Positions 25,072 to 37,848 of a DNA stretch of 64,000 bases are shown piece by piece. Within the stretch, counting starts at the first letter, position 1. Each line of letters opens with the position of its first letter. The stretch is from Vitellaria paradoxa (Eukaryota > Streptophyta > Magnoliopsida > Ericales > Sapotaceae), in contig CM034234.1 in NCBI GenBank assembly GCA_019916065.1, positions 6,422,342 to 6,486,341 of the forward strand. Direction: 5' to 3'. The position numbers and the translations under genes are program-made. The notes under the pieces were generated by a model. The model ran no database searches, was not told where the DNA came from, and saw only the letters and a list, made by a program, of their open reading frames with translations.

Positions 25072-26255
25072 TTAAGGGTGGCAAAATCAACCCAAATCTA
25101 TCAACCCGCCCAATTAAACCCATAATAAATGGGTTTGGATCCTATTATTTTACTAATTAGTTTGTAATTGGGTAACTTATAAAATCCATTTTAAACATGT
25201 GCACTTGGGTTATGAAACGGGGGATCCATTAAAACATTCATTTAAATTAAAAAATTAGTTTAATCCCCCTCTTTACTGCTCTATCTCTCACCTCTCTCTC
25301 TCTCCAGAGAAAAACAGCACGCACACACGCACACAAAAACGCATGAGCGTGCGCGGGCAGGCACACACACATGCACCTGTGCGCGTCCACATACACACTA
25401 GCGCGCACCACACGTGCACACACACGTACACAAGCGCGTGCGGGCACACACACGTGCACACACATGTACACGCAGGTGCGCACACATGTAAATACACCTA
25501 CACACACATACACGCACACGCGCGCATGCACACACCTACACACTCACGCGCACCCACACGTGCACATCCACACAGTACGCCCCGCGCGCGCGTATGCCAA
25601 CATACCCACACACACGTGCGCGCACACATACCCACACAGGCGCACACGCACGCATGCACACGCACCCATACACGTACGCACACGCGCACACACACCGCGT
25701 GCGTACACACAACTACACACGTGCGCACACACACCTACACACGCGCACGCGCGCACACGCACACACACGCGCGCACACCCATACACGCGCGCGCGCACAC
25801 AGCGCAAACACACCCACACACACACGCGCACACACCCTACACACACGTGCGTGCACGCACACACGCGCACACGCGCACATACACACACCCACAGAGAGAA
25901 AGAGTTGTTGATTTAAAATTGAATAAAAAATTAGTTCGTACAAATTCGAAATTAACTGAAAATTATAAATATAATATAATATTATATAATATGTATAATA
26001 TTATATTAATTAAAATAAATATTGATGTATTTATATATATACACATTAATTGAAATAAATTATTTTTTTTTAAAGTAAGTTAGGTCATAAATAAATGGGT
26101 TGTGATATGAGTTTATGGGTTTGTAATAAATCGTATTTAACCCGCTCATATTTAACCCGTCTTTTAAATAGGTGGGTTTGAGTTGCAGCTATTTAACCTT
26201 CAACCCTTTTAAATTTATCACTAACCCGTCCAACTTATCCATTTTACCACCTCTA
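25072..26255. mobile_element. hAT-type non-autonomous element carrying a CA/CG tract
   Basis: A 1,184-bp element. The left end is TTAAGGGTGGCAAAATC and the right end, read inward, is TAGAGGTGGTAAAATG. It is flanked by a perfect 8-bp duplication TTAAAAAT at 25064-25071 and 26256-26263. Subterminal AACCCG/GGGTT motifs are typical of this plant hAT group. The inside is dominated by an alternating purine-pyrimidine tract (25316-25893). No transposase frame is seen. Confidence 0.8.
25316..25893. repeat. 580-bp alternating purine-pyrimidine (CA/CG) tract
   Basis: Nearly uninterrupted alternation of pyrimidine and purine, mostly CA and CG steps with GTGCG and ACGTG variants, in a strongly AT-rich setting. 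Long open frames exist on both strands (up to 236 codons +, 114 codons -), but they are histidine/threonine/arginine or cysteine/valine/arginine strings created by the repeat. Such sequence is the classic substrate for left-handed Z-DNA. Short CT/GA runs flank it on both sides. Confidence 0.9.
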
Positions 26256-26263
26256 TTAAAAAT

Positions 26264-27089
26264 GTTAAAAAAAATGAATGGAACAAAGCGTTGTTGTAAG
26301 AAGCATGTGTACAACTGAAATAACAGGGTGTGGTGTCGGAAAGCACCATCCAATTAAAGATATTTTATGGTACCAATTAATTGTCTGAACCTTCATGCTT
26401 GCTCTGTCTGCCTTCCTGCAACAACGTGTTTTTTTTTTTTTAAGGTCAAACCAAAGGAGGAGCTGCAAACTGTCACTATCTTCTCGTCCTAACCAAATCC
26501 TGACCTCTCCTTCAATTGCCTTTCATTTCCCAATGCAATCCAATATTTTTTTTAATTATTGTTTTATTTTTTAGAAAAATAGTCTCTTTATCCATATTGA
26601 ATTTCCACAGTATTCAGGTTAATGTAGTTGATGAAATGCTGTGAAGAAAGGTGGTGATGCTGATTGCTTAGGAACTTTCTATTGAGGCTCATGATATGGA
26701 GGGATAAAATGATAGCAGGGTGTAATGGTCACTGGAAATAGTTTTTCCAAACACACAATGCGTATCACTTACGTAGGAATTAGCTTATCTAGATTTTGTA
26801 GGACCCATTATAAGCGAACTTCCCAGTTTTTTTCTTTTTGTGACTTTTTAGAGCAAAAATGCAAATATTACGTTTGGTAGGTGAAAATATAATAAAATTC
26901 ATTCTGATTTTAATTTGTTCTCTTGTTTGGTATTAAGATTCTATTCCCAAAAAAAAAAAAAGTTAATAGCTGCTCTATGAACGTAGATTTCTATTGGTCA
27001 CTCTATCAGATTATAACAAGACCATTCTGTTATGTGATCGCAATTGAAATGACTGTTTTTGTTTTAGCTTCGTTTTTACCTCATCTTCA
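26264..27089. other. Intergenic, no gene seen
   Basis: AT-rich sequence between the hAT element and the 133-bp array. Short open frames at 26265-26468 (-) and 26923-27129 (+) lack recognisable domains. Confidence 0.6.
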
Positions 27090-27265
27090 CATATTGAGCT
27101 TTCTAAAAAGACAAAAAAATATTCATTGAAAATTTTTTTATAATCAAGCAAATTTTGATTCGATCTAAATGCAAGATCATAAAATTATTATTTTATCTAT
27201 GGGGCCATTTTCGGCCCAACTTCATCTTCCAAAATGCTAAGAACCAGTTATTGATATGTTTCTTA

Positions 27266-27398
27266 GGGGAGCGTTTGAAGTAACAAAAACTTATAAAAAA
27301 AAAGTCTAAGATTCGTAATTAGTAAAGTGAAATAAAAAGTGAATAATTTTTAAAAATTCTTGGTGTTTTTTGATAAATTTCAGAGTTCCAAACAAAGC
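27266..27398 (+). mobile_element. Family-B MITE inside the 133-bp array
   Basis: A 133-bp element from GGGGAGCGTTTGAAG to GTTCCAAACAAAGC, with core TTCGTAATTAGTAAAGTGAA. Flanks are TTA on the left and TTT on the right. It breaks the array's spacing as described for the array. Confidence 0.6.
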
Positions 27399-28146
27399 TT
27401 TAATTGTTAAGCGAATTTCAGTCTTATTCAAACCAGAGCTCTAAAATAGCAATTTTCTCTTTGGGCTCATTTTTTTCTTATATTGGCATTCTAAGCCGTC
27501 CAAAAGATTAAAAATATTCATCGACATATTTCCTAATAGTTAAGCAAATTTCAACCGATCTGAAATTGAATTGTAAAATTATCATTTTATCCTTGGACCT
27601 ATTTTTTTTTTAAATTCATATTTTAGGCTTCCTAAAAGAGTTAAAAAATATTTATTAATGTTTCTCAATAATTAAGAAAATTTAGGTGTAATTCAAACTT
27701 AAGTTGCAAAATTATCATTTCATCCGTGAGCCCTTTTTTTCCCCAAATTTGTGCTCATATAAAGAGCCGCTTAAAAGGTTGAAAAATATTGCTTGACATG
27801 TTTTTTATTAGCTGAACAAATTTTGGTCATTTCCAAAATTGAGCAAAAAATTATCATTCTACCTCTATGCCTGTTTTCAGTCCATTTTCGTATTATGGGA
27901 TTTCTAAAAGGTTGAGAAATATTACTTCACATATTTCTTATCAGTAAAGTGAATTTTTGGCTTGATCCCAACTCATGCTAAAAAATAATAATTTAAGAGC
28001 CTCGTTTCTGGCTTATGTTCACATTCTAATATTTCCAAAATGTTGAGATATATTTCTAAACAAATTTCTTATCAACATAACAAATTTTGTATTTATTTGA
28101 ATCCGTGAAAAAAAAATATTACTCTTATCCTTAACGTTAGGCCTAA

Positions 28147-28838
28147 GGGGCCGATTGGATGGTGCTAAAATTTTAGAGGGATAAGTTTTAGAGGGGGTAT
28201 AAGATAAGAGGGGATATTATTTTTAGAGGGTTGGCCCACATTGATGTGATGTTTATGAAGGGGGATAACTTTTGACTTGGTTTGGATGTTTTATAAATAA
28301 GAAGGTGAATGATGATAAAAAGTGTCAAATGACTCTTTTGCCCTTGTGATGTCCCAAACTTGGTTACCCATTAAATTAAATATTAAATTACGAAACCCAC
28401 TCTATTTAATTATTTTTGGACAATTTGAAGTTATATTATTTATTTCATTGAAAATTTAATTTTTTATAAATTTATTTAAAAAACTTTTTTTTAAATATGT
28501 ACTTTTGAATGGTTGGTATTATCCAATTTTTTTAATTATGTTTAATTTGACTTGTTGGCTTATCTATATTTTTTTATTAATATTATTTATTTTAATCAAG
28601 TTAACAATACCATTAACGAAGGTTAAAAACGTCAAAATTTATCCACTTGAAGGGGGATAATTTTTAGCTAGCCCAAACCCTAGCTAAAAATTATCCCCCC
28701 GCGGGGGCTAAATTTAATACCATGCAAAATTTAATCCGGGAGAGAAAGGAAGCATTTCGGCTGCCAAACCAAGCAAAAAATGTGGGGCCCACGGGCAAAA
28801 TTTTTGCCCCCCTTCTTTAGCTGCATCCAATCGGCCTG
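28147..28838. mobile_element. Tourist-like (PIF/Harbinger) element, 692 bp
   Basis: Terminal repeats GGGGCCGATTGGATG and CAGGCCGATTGGATG (read inward) differ only in the first two bases. TAA flanks both sides (28144-28146 and 28839-28841). Inside is a perfect 20-bp inverted repeat (28652-28671 against 28680-28699, 8-bp loop) starting GGGGGATAATTTTTAGC. No transposase is encoded. Confidence 0.85.
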
Positions 28839-31724
28839 TAAATTCACAATATAAACTTTTCAAATTATTGAAAAATATTGCCTAATATGTTTTCATGAGT
28901 CTGTTATCACCAAAATTTGTATTATGGGATTCTTAAAAGACCAAAAAAATATTCATCAACATAGTTTTTTAATTATTGTTGAAAACATAAAAAAATAAAA
29001 TTTAATTGTAATTTTAATCAGGATCACCAAGTAGACATTAAATACCTGGTTTATTTATAGAGAACAGTCAATATCTGAATTTGTGTTATTTCGGACGTGG
29101 TTGTCAACAGCTTTGACTTATTCGAATTTCACAGTAGCATTTAGTTCCTTTTATTGAGGCAGACAGAAAGCACTCCGAAATAAAAATAACCTCTATCAAT
29201 TTTTACAATTTTACTCTCAAATTGCAAAAGCTCTTTTAATCTCACAAGTCACTGTAAAAAAATTCAGAAATCAAAAATAGTCAGGTGGGTGGTATGGGGT
29301 AACATGCGCACCTTAACTATTCCGATATGGGAGAGCCGAATTTTTCTCTTTTTAAAAAATTTTACTCCTCTCACCCCACCCAAAAAAAAAATGCTGAAGT
29401 GGCAACTAATCATTGGTGGATACAATTATTCCCTTGGACAAAACAGGAGACACGAACACATCATTAACACTTCCTCTTTTGAGATATAATAGCAGCAGCA
29501 GCATCATCATCATATGTATGCAGCAAGTTTGTGGTAAAGGCTGTTCGTTGTTTCAGTGACCCTATATTATTATTGTTGTCCATATTTCCAAACACCATTT
29601 GATATCCAGATCAGATCAGATGGTCCAAAATGGCCAGCCACTGGCACACCCTTGGGTGACACTTGGACCCAAAAGGACAAGGCCTTTCCTCTCACTGCCT
29701 GAAATTTCCTCCAATCACTGTGCAAGTTGGTTGTCATTTTAAACCCCCAACAGTGACATGACCTGTATCACATAACCCCACTGCTTGCTCCCCTCTTCAA
29801 AGTTTTTTGGAACTTTTTATCTTTAGTTTCTAGTGGCCTTAGAAAAGGGAAACACTTCGAACACTATTTGTCCCCTAAAATAAAGCAACATTTCTTCAAA
29901 TAACCAATGTTGACAGGAGAGAACCTAGGAGTGCATGTATATTATGAAATTTTCATATAATATAAAATTAAATTTTCATATAAAATTTTTTTTTAGTATT
30001 TAATTAGTGAGATATGAAACAAAATAAAAAATTTAATTTGACAAAAAAATTTGATATAAAATAATTTTAAACCTTTAAATTTTAACGAGAAATAAATAAA
30101 TAAATACTATGATAGATTAAAGTCTTGACTTCTTTGCGACTATTATCTTTTAATTCATCGAGTAATCAGATACACGCAACTTTTAAATATGAAACGGTTA
30201 ATTAGATAATAAATTTAGATTTTATAATTTGAACAGTAATTAGGTCAAGTACTTAACAAATAATTAGTGCAGGTAATTTGAGCAATAATCAAATAATATC
30301 CTTTGAGTACTCTATAATCGGGATAATCGGAATAAGTTCGAATAATATTATCGAATACATTACATATATTGTCTTTGAAACCAAATCTAAAAAATATTTA
30401 TTTTCATACCGTAACCGCTAACCAGTTTCATTACTCGTAAAATTTCAAAATACCAGCATTTATCGGAACGAGTACCTGCTGGGGGGTTAAAATTGCCATC
30501 CTAAATACGGGGCTTTTCCAATCGGACAATCAAATGTGGGCAAGTGTCCCATGCTACAACAAAGGAATGTGGATAGTTAGATTACTTTGGTCCTCTACAG
30601 TTAGTTCCATCCAAATTGGCACAATATTAGTCCCCGAAAATTTCAGAATGGCATACATACATATGTGTGTGTGTATACATATGAGTAGAGTCGTAGGGGC
30701 CCTCAAAACAATTTTCTTGATGATTTTGAAGATAACCACGTACACTTCTTGTCTTGGAGTAAGGCCGAGGATCGATTTCTCAGGAAAATGAAATAGAAAC
30801 CTATATAGGCTGCTCTTATAGCAAACTTGCGGTAGCCTAGTAGGGGCCCTGAAATCACTTGTATTGATGATTTGGAGCATTAATTCCTACTCTTGCTAAG
30901 GGGAAAGAAGCCAAGAATTGCTTTGTTTGAATCGATCTAGAGTTTCCCATTGTGGAAAGCTTGTCATAATACATTAAATTCACCTACTCGCGCCTACGTT
31001 CCTACTTCCTAAGGATTTTGAGAAAGATTTGGTACGTACAAGTTGGGTCACTTTTTCCACCTAATTGAAGGCTAGGCTTTTCCTTTCAATCTTTAGCCTT
31101 AGCTCCATATATATATGGCACTAGAATTTTCATATTTCTCCAAACATAGCAAAATAACTCCGTACATATAGTTGTAGTTCTAAACTACTAAAGAGTATTA
31201 ATCAATATCTATTTATTATATATATATATATATAAACAGGTGTGTCACAAATTCAATATGCACAATGATGACATAAGTATGTTTTGGGGAATTTGGAAGA
31301 CGTTGGGGTCCCAATGGATCTTGAAGTCAATTTGGAAAGGAGTACTTGGAGTTTTATGCAAGCAATGGATGCCCCGTGATTGCCTCATATTCCTTTCTTT
31401 AATTTTTTTTTTATTTTATTTTACATATTCTGAAACTATGCAATTTAAGTTTAAAAGCCGATAATATAATGTAATTTGAACCGATGGGTTACAATAAAGA
31501 ACTTTATTTCCTCCGACAAAGGGTAAACACGGGTTTCAACAGTGCAACTGCAAAAGCTAAAGTTTGGATATAGACAATCATAATTTAAATAACATTTATG
31601 AATTTATTTTGGTTAAATTTATTTTGGTCAAATCATGACCGTTGATATTCAAATATTATGACCGTTGATATTTAAATTTCAGCTCCTGCGATATTGCATC
31701 TCAGTAAATATAGTATTACAGGGC

Positions 31725-32112
31725 TTAAAGTACCAATTATCAATGGTGGGATATTCTCCAAATGATTCAAGGTTCTAATTTAACTCGATTAAAATTAATT
31801 TTAATCAAATTTAATTAGATCATTATCCTTCTTTTTTTTTTTTTAATTTGGCTGAATTAAGTTATAGAACTTCAATGCTTTTTGCACTTCAGCAACCAAG
31901 TACCAATAATGGAATTTTTTTTCAAATGATCCAATGGTCCTAATTTAACTTGATTAAAATTAATTTTTTAATCAAAATTTAATTCATCCCAACTAAAAAA
32001 ATAAGGATGATAATGATCTAATTGGATTTTAGTAAGAAAACAATTTTAATCACTTTAAATTAAAACTATTGGATTATTTGAAGAAAATCCCACCGTTAAT
32101 ATTTGACACTAA
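31725..32112. repeat. Foldback repeat (MITE-like) with duplicated left arm
   Basis: The left arm (31725-31830) begins TTAAAGTACCAATTATCAAT and carries GGTGGGATATTCTCC. The right arm (about 31998-32112), read in reverse, begins TTAGTGTCAAATATTAAC and carries GGTGGGATTTTCTTC. A second left-like copy lies at about 31898-31990, so the right arm can pair with either. No target duplication is certain. Confidence 0.65.
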
Positions 32113-33989
32113 CTCCCAAAAGCCTAATTTCAAGGGATAGGACCATAGGTGGGGGGAGGGAGGGTGTGTGAAGGGTGTGGTGCTTTCTGACTCAATCCAA
32201 TGCACTAGTTTGTATTGGTATATATGGTTGTCATGGCTTGGCTCAACATACATATATATATATATATATAATTCTTTTTTTTTTTGAAAAAAAAAAAAAA
32301 AAAACCAAGTAGACAAATATCCTGCAAAATCAGATTGACAAGAAGATGCCTATGACCGGTGGATTTTCTGGTTCAAATCATTTAAATTGGAATTTGCAAG
32401 AGCCACTAAACTTTTTCTTTAATACACACGGTATCGCTGACGGTAATTACAAAGATAACACAACTATTGACCATAACAAAATCCTATAATCTAAACCTCC
32501 TATTTGAGTTAAATCAGACAGATAAAAACCCAATTTAAACACATTAGGTGCTTATGGCCTCTCAAATAATCAACTCCCACCCTAATTAAGGATGCTAATT
32601 ATATCAGAGGAAAGAAGATAAAAAAAAGTTCATGAAGAATTCATGACCCCACCTGACTTAATGCTATGCTTTGTACCTTCAATGCTTCTAACGGAATCCG
32701 ACAGTTAATACAGTTTTTAACAAGTCAAAACTAGGATGTCCCTCCGATCCATTCAAAACTATTAAATGAAAAGGACAGAAATTTAGGAGTAAGCAAATTC
32801 AAATCTCTCCAATTAATTTAGTCAAAAATGTTAATCCTATAGTTTCTCTGCATGTAATTTGGAGCTCCCCTGGAAGTCACTGTCCCCTGTTTCTGAGGCA
32901 TACTGATAAACTAGAGGTCCCCCGTGATTATTTTCTCATCAAAATGACAAGCATTAGACCTTTAATAATTTCACAGATTTAAAGATTCTTAATGGTGGAA
33001 ATTTCCAGCATTCAATTTCGAATTTGCCAAATAGGATTCCCGAGAGATCCTCCAATACCTGATCTGCGTATACAGGTTGAAAAATGCATCAGCAAAAAGA
33101 GGTATATTGCTATTTCGAATGAAAGTAAACAAACACCAATGCGTTGTAATTTCAGAACTTTGTCAGTCTTTAGATGGAAGCATGAACTACCTTTCTGGCA
33201 TATAGATTCACGGGAGGAAAGCTTTTCTGGGTCTTGTGGACGTTCAAAAAAAGCATAAACAATTTCTTGTCTCCCGTTGCAGATTCAAGTTATCAGAATC
33301 ATGCCGTGGTCCAAAATGACGGCAATGCATGCCTGTTGCCCTAAGCAATGTCCAAATTAGCACCCCAAAGAAGACGAATAAAAAGGGACAGAAAGATGTA
33401 CTTAAAGATAAATTCTGAATTCATGGTAAACTAAGCATTTTGAGTTAAAGAAGCTTTGTTAGGTATGACTTCAGTGATCACTGCAGCTATTGCCTTTTTC
33501 TTTTTTTTTTTTTTTTTCTGCAGTTCAATGATTCCTCTTCATCATTTCTGTTGTTGGTCAATGTCATAATACCATTGCCTCTAGGATTCCAAATGTTCAG
33601 GGCGTGTCCTTTGTAGTTGGACTCGAATGCATCAGATAAATGTAATGGTTTCAGACACACCCTCTAAATAATGGCCAAAAGGAAAAGCAAATATTCATGG
33701 AAAGAGCAATACTGTTGCAGGGCATGAAGAGGATCACGTTTAAACAGGTCGAGTGTAGATGTGGCTGCTTATTTTCACTAAGCAAAAGAGGAATTAAATT
33801 CAGTAGGTAAAAAGAACTCTGAATGTGTGTTTCAGGCAAAAAACAGTGTGAAGTTGACCTGTAAATTTCAGTTTTGAATGAATTGCAGGATAATTTCTCG
33901 TCCGTAAGGAATAAAAATCAAGTACTCTTAGGTTAATTAACACAGTAGGATTTCTGAAACCTTGAAATGCATGCAAGTGTTTTACCACT

Positions 33990-34063
33990 TTGACGACTAG
34001 CCACAAGTTCCACGACACAGGTGGCCTTGACGACTAGCCACAAGTTCCACGACACAGGCGGCC
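33990..34063 (+). repeat. 37-bp tandem duplication
   Basis: TTGACGACTAGCCACAAG recurs exactly 37 bp later, and the whole 37-bp unit, through CCACGACACAGG(T/C)GGCC, is nearly identical in both copies. Confidence 0.85.
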
Positions 34064-35588
34064 TGCAGCACCTTAAGAAATATTGTGCTACAAATTACCA
34101 CTGTTTTTTGAGTGTCAAAACCCCTAAATTTGATCTACAATTTCATAAGTTGACAATGAGAACACTCTTGCCAAGGTTCATGAGCTACTAACACATTTTT
34201 GCCTCTGTTTCTTTCTTGGTAAATTGGCAACTAGATTTACTTCTCACCCTTATTTTATCTTCTTTCAAATCACTCAGCTTTCTAGTCCTGCCTAAACTGT
34301 GGTGAAGTTCATGTTAAGGTGCTTTTTCTCCTATCCTTTTTCATTTTTAAGAATAAAATGAAAACTCTGCGAGGTCCTTAAATAAAGGCTAAGGCTGCTC
34401 GGTCACTCTTTCTCACAACAAACCTACCCATAAAGGTCAGAAAAAATAGATTTCAGCCTTTTATCATATCAAAATCTGTGATTTTTGGTAGTTTTGTTGG
34501 CCGTCTTTGGCAACATGTCTTCCCTATACGCCAAAAGATGTATTAAAAATTCTACCCTCTTTTAAACTTTTTTATTTCTATTTCTTAATTAATTACTTTT
34601 ATTTCTTCTTCTGTAGAGAAAGTATAACATTGATGTATATATTGTGATGGCCTGCTTTTGGCTTTACCCCTTTTATCTCTTCTTCTCAAAAATCCAAGCC
34701 AAGAATACTCAGCAGATAGTCAAGGTGGGCCAATCTCAGCTGACTATGCAGCAAAGCTTCACACCGAAAGGGCTTTCTGGTAATGTCAAGAACTGAAAGG
34801 CCCCATGCCTAAGCAATTTGTGATACCCATAATAAGTCGTTAAAAAATGGGATTTTGGTGCAATGAAATATGGAGGTGCCTGCGTAGGTTTTGGGGCCCA
34901 TGACTGTTTCTCTCTTTATCGCTCTTGTCCCACTTTTAGAAGCTATTTTATATTCACCCTCGTCAGTTTGTCTACCATCCCAACTTTCCGCCTTCAAAGG
35001 AAGAAGAAAAACTCTTTAGCTACTTGATTTCCTTTAGCTTTCGTATAAGTTACCTTCTCAGGCAAGGGTTCCACCTTTCATAATTATGATCTTTACCCTT
35101 TAGACCTAGGAGAAGAACCCATGTGAATGAATTATGGTACAGTACAGCACAAAAAAATGAATTTCTTAAACCCAAAAGAGGAAAAAAAATGTACCAATTT
35201 ATTAATGTCAAATTTATCTAGTTTGCTCATCTAAAGATATCCCTGCAAAAACGGTAGGCAGCTACCAATCAAACGAAAACCACCCGGGGCCAGACCGCTG
35301 TTCAAGTCATTTCATCCAGAAAGTAAGATAATTCCGGTTTTATACTGTAAACACCACACCTTGATCTGCTACATTACAAAGAAGCGTCTCACTGACTGCA
35401 ATACCTAACATTTTCCAATAAGAAAGGAGTTAGGATGTAGAATATGTTACGCAGCATTATTTTTATATTCCTAGTAATGAACCACCACATTATTTTTCTT
35501 TTGAAATTCATGAAACCACCACATTAAGTTGAGTAGCAGAAACTGCTGACCTTGATAACAGCTTTTATGATTAAATTCTTTAACAATA

Positions 35589-35722
35589 TTAGAGAGAAAA
35601 ACTAAAAGCAACTCTTTTTAAAAGAAAAAGAAAGCTCAGTGAAGACAAATAATAAATTAGAGAAAAGCTAAAAGCCACTGTTTTTAAAAGAAAAGAAAGC
35701 TCAGTGAAGACAAATAATAAAT
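35589..35722 (+). repeat. 67-bp tandem duplication
   Basis: Two copies of a unit containing GAAAGCTCAGTGAAGACAAA, starting at about 35589 and 35657 with only a few differences. Confidence 0.85.
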
Positions 35723-37848
35723 TCCCCAGAGCAATATTTAAACAAAAAACAGCATGATTTGCTCGCCATTACACTTTAGTGCAATATTAATATGTATGGT
35801 GGGTTCGATATAATACTAGTTCTCTTTGGCTTTAAGTCAAAGATAGTAAAGTTCAAAAGTTCTTAGAGTCATTAGTGTAACCATTTTCATCTTTAGTCTA
35901 ATTCAAACCACTTGCCAAAAGTCTAGAACTCATTTAACAAACACCGATGAACCAATCTTTTTGAATTGGACACCAACAGAAAATTATGTCACAGCAAGTG
36001 TCACAAGCTTGATTGCACCAATTTTATTGCAGAATAATCATTTCTTAATGATGCACTCTCACGTTCAAAATTTTTGAATAACTTTCAGTCAAACAGAGTG
36101 TCCCGTATTTCCTTTTTCAAAAGGAGGAACAAGTTTATGAACTTTATTAAAGTTCAAGAAATTGTCCCAAACTTTCACAACACCAGTCCAATGCATGATC
36201 ACCATGCATGGAAAGAACAGAGTAAAACACATGCTGTACTTGTATAGCAAATGTTTGCTGCAAGTATTTTCACTTTTCTTTTGGAAATGAATGGAGAAAA
36301 AAGATTCATACGACTGACCCTAACTAGTTTAGAACTAAGGTTTTGTTGAGTCAAGTTGTACATTCTGAAATTCAAAAATTATCAAATTTTTGAAACTGGC
36401 GGTTTCACAATTCCCAATTTTGAAATGCCAGAGACACTTCCTTTAAATGAATCACAATAGTTATTTATGTCATTTATGGTAAAGATTTTCCTCCTAAAGG
36501 GTTTATAAATATACAGACCATGAATATGAACGCTGCAGTACATCCTTGTCAAATGATGTCTTACACATGACGGGGTTGTGCCCTGCTCCTAATCATTTCT
36601 TAAGAAAATGAAAGCCAAGTATTCCTTTCATCTGTATCTTCAATTTAGATAAAACATTACAAAATAGCAATATCTTATTGTGTTCAAATAATCATGCCCT
36701 TGTGCTGTGCAAAAACAAAATAATCGTGTGCATGTATGTTTATTAGAACAAGAATAAAATTGCAACAATAATTGATGAAGTAATGACATCAAATAGGTGT
36801 AGTGATGACATCAAATAGCCATATCTACCATGGCTGGTCTCTTTTTGTTTCAATTCTTATTTCAATCACCAACCAAAAGATAAGATGCAGGAAGGGAATA
36901 TACCATGTGAATGGCCAAGAAGCTCTTTATAGGCATGCCTTGTAGTTTATGGATATTCAAGCACTTTGTTGCATGATTATAGCAAAGGGACATTTGGCCA
37001 TGGAAAAACAGAACAAGGAAAAGGTCCTTTAAACATGGGTTGGCCCGCTGATTGCTTTGGAGAACACAAGAAAAAAACATCAATTAAATACACTACTTTA
37101 GTAAAACACTTGTTCAATTTCAGTGTAAACTGAATTTTCAGAATATATATATATATATATCAGCATAAACTGACCAAGATTGATTTTTTTTTCTTTTTCC
37201 TTTTTCCTTGTTTTTTGAGAAAACCTCTGTACCTTTTTCGAGGAAACCTCAGAACAAGCTACCAATATCAGTACCTTTTGGAATGTGCCATGGGCTTCAA
37301 GCCCAATAGGTGAGGACAAAGCCCTCACAGAATCTTAACATATACAAGATGCTGTCCATTTTTGGCCCTCCCCATTTTATCTCTTTTAATCTTCAGTGAA
37401 ATCCAATGATGACTCGCTGCGTTTTGTGGAATTATAATCTTCCAACCACATAAAAAACCAGGAGAAACTTCCAGTAGTACATACCTACAAAGAGTAAGAA
37501 ACTTCAATACTTCAATTATAATTTTAGATAATTTGCTGCAAAATGAATGTAATTTAACATTCTAAACAGACAGTAATTAAAGATGTTAACATCCTCAACT
37601 TGGTTCTTGAATACCTTGTTTACAGTTTCTCTCCATCCCAGTTAATGCAAGTGCACGAACCAACATTATTTATTGATTTCACAAATTGACGGTTTGGAAG
37701 TGTACATTTGCCAAATTCCAAAGAACGGGTAATCCATGTTGAATTATGCAAAACTAAACACTCAGATGCTGTCCTTCCTCATCTACTTTGTTGCTAACTC
37801 TGTTTCATCTATTAAACCATGAAATGTTTAGCAGCTCTCCAAGCTCCA

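Larger units (their letters stand above)
27090..29000 (+). repeat. Diverged 133-bp tandem array, broken by two transposons
   Basis: A landmark like ATTATCATTTTATCC recurs at 27184, 27445, 27578, 27711, 27850, 27984 and 28117, a spacing of 133-139 bp except for the first gap of 261 bp. That gap returns to about 125 bp when the MITE at 27266-27398 is removed. A second landmark, AAAGGTTGAAAAATATT, follows each unit. The array is cut by a Tourist-like element (28147-28838) and resumes after it to about 29000. The units are well diverged, so this is an old array. No coding potential. Confidence 0.8.
29001..37848. other. Intergenic, 8.8 kb without a recognisable gene
   Basis: I checked both strands for exons of known families and found none. 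Open frames up to 108 codons (for example 30554-30880 - and 32992-33258 +) have no recognisable motifs. The base composition is less AT-rich between about 32850 and 37800 than before, so an untranslated transcript or an unfamiliar gene cannot be excluded. Named repeats inside are at 31725, 33990 and 35589. Confidence 0.55.

Noticed and set aside
25343..26053. Open frame of 236 codons (+) and several overlapping frames on both strands in the CA/CG tract
   Set aside because: Composition is only histidine/threonine/arginine/alanine or cysteine/valine/arginine, all six frames are open by virtue of the repeat, and no domain is present.
27090..28140. Regular repeats considered as a CRISPR array
   Set aside because: Units are long, diverged and contiguous with no identical short repeats and unique spacers; this is plant nuclear DNA.
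32992..33258. 88-codon plus-strand frame, considered as an unknown small protein
   Set aside because: No signal peptide, domain, splice context or recognisable similarity; could not be supported.
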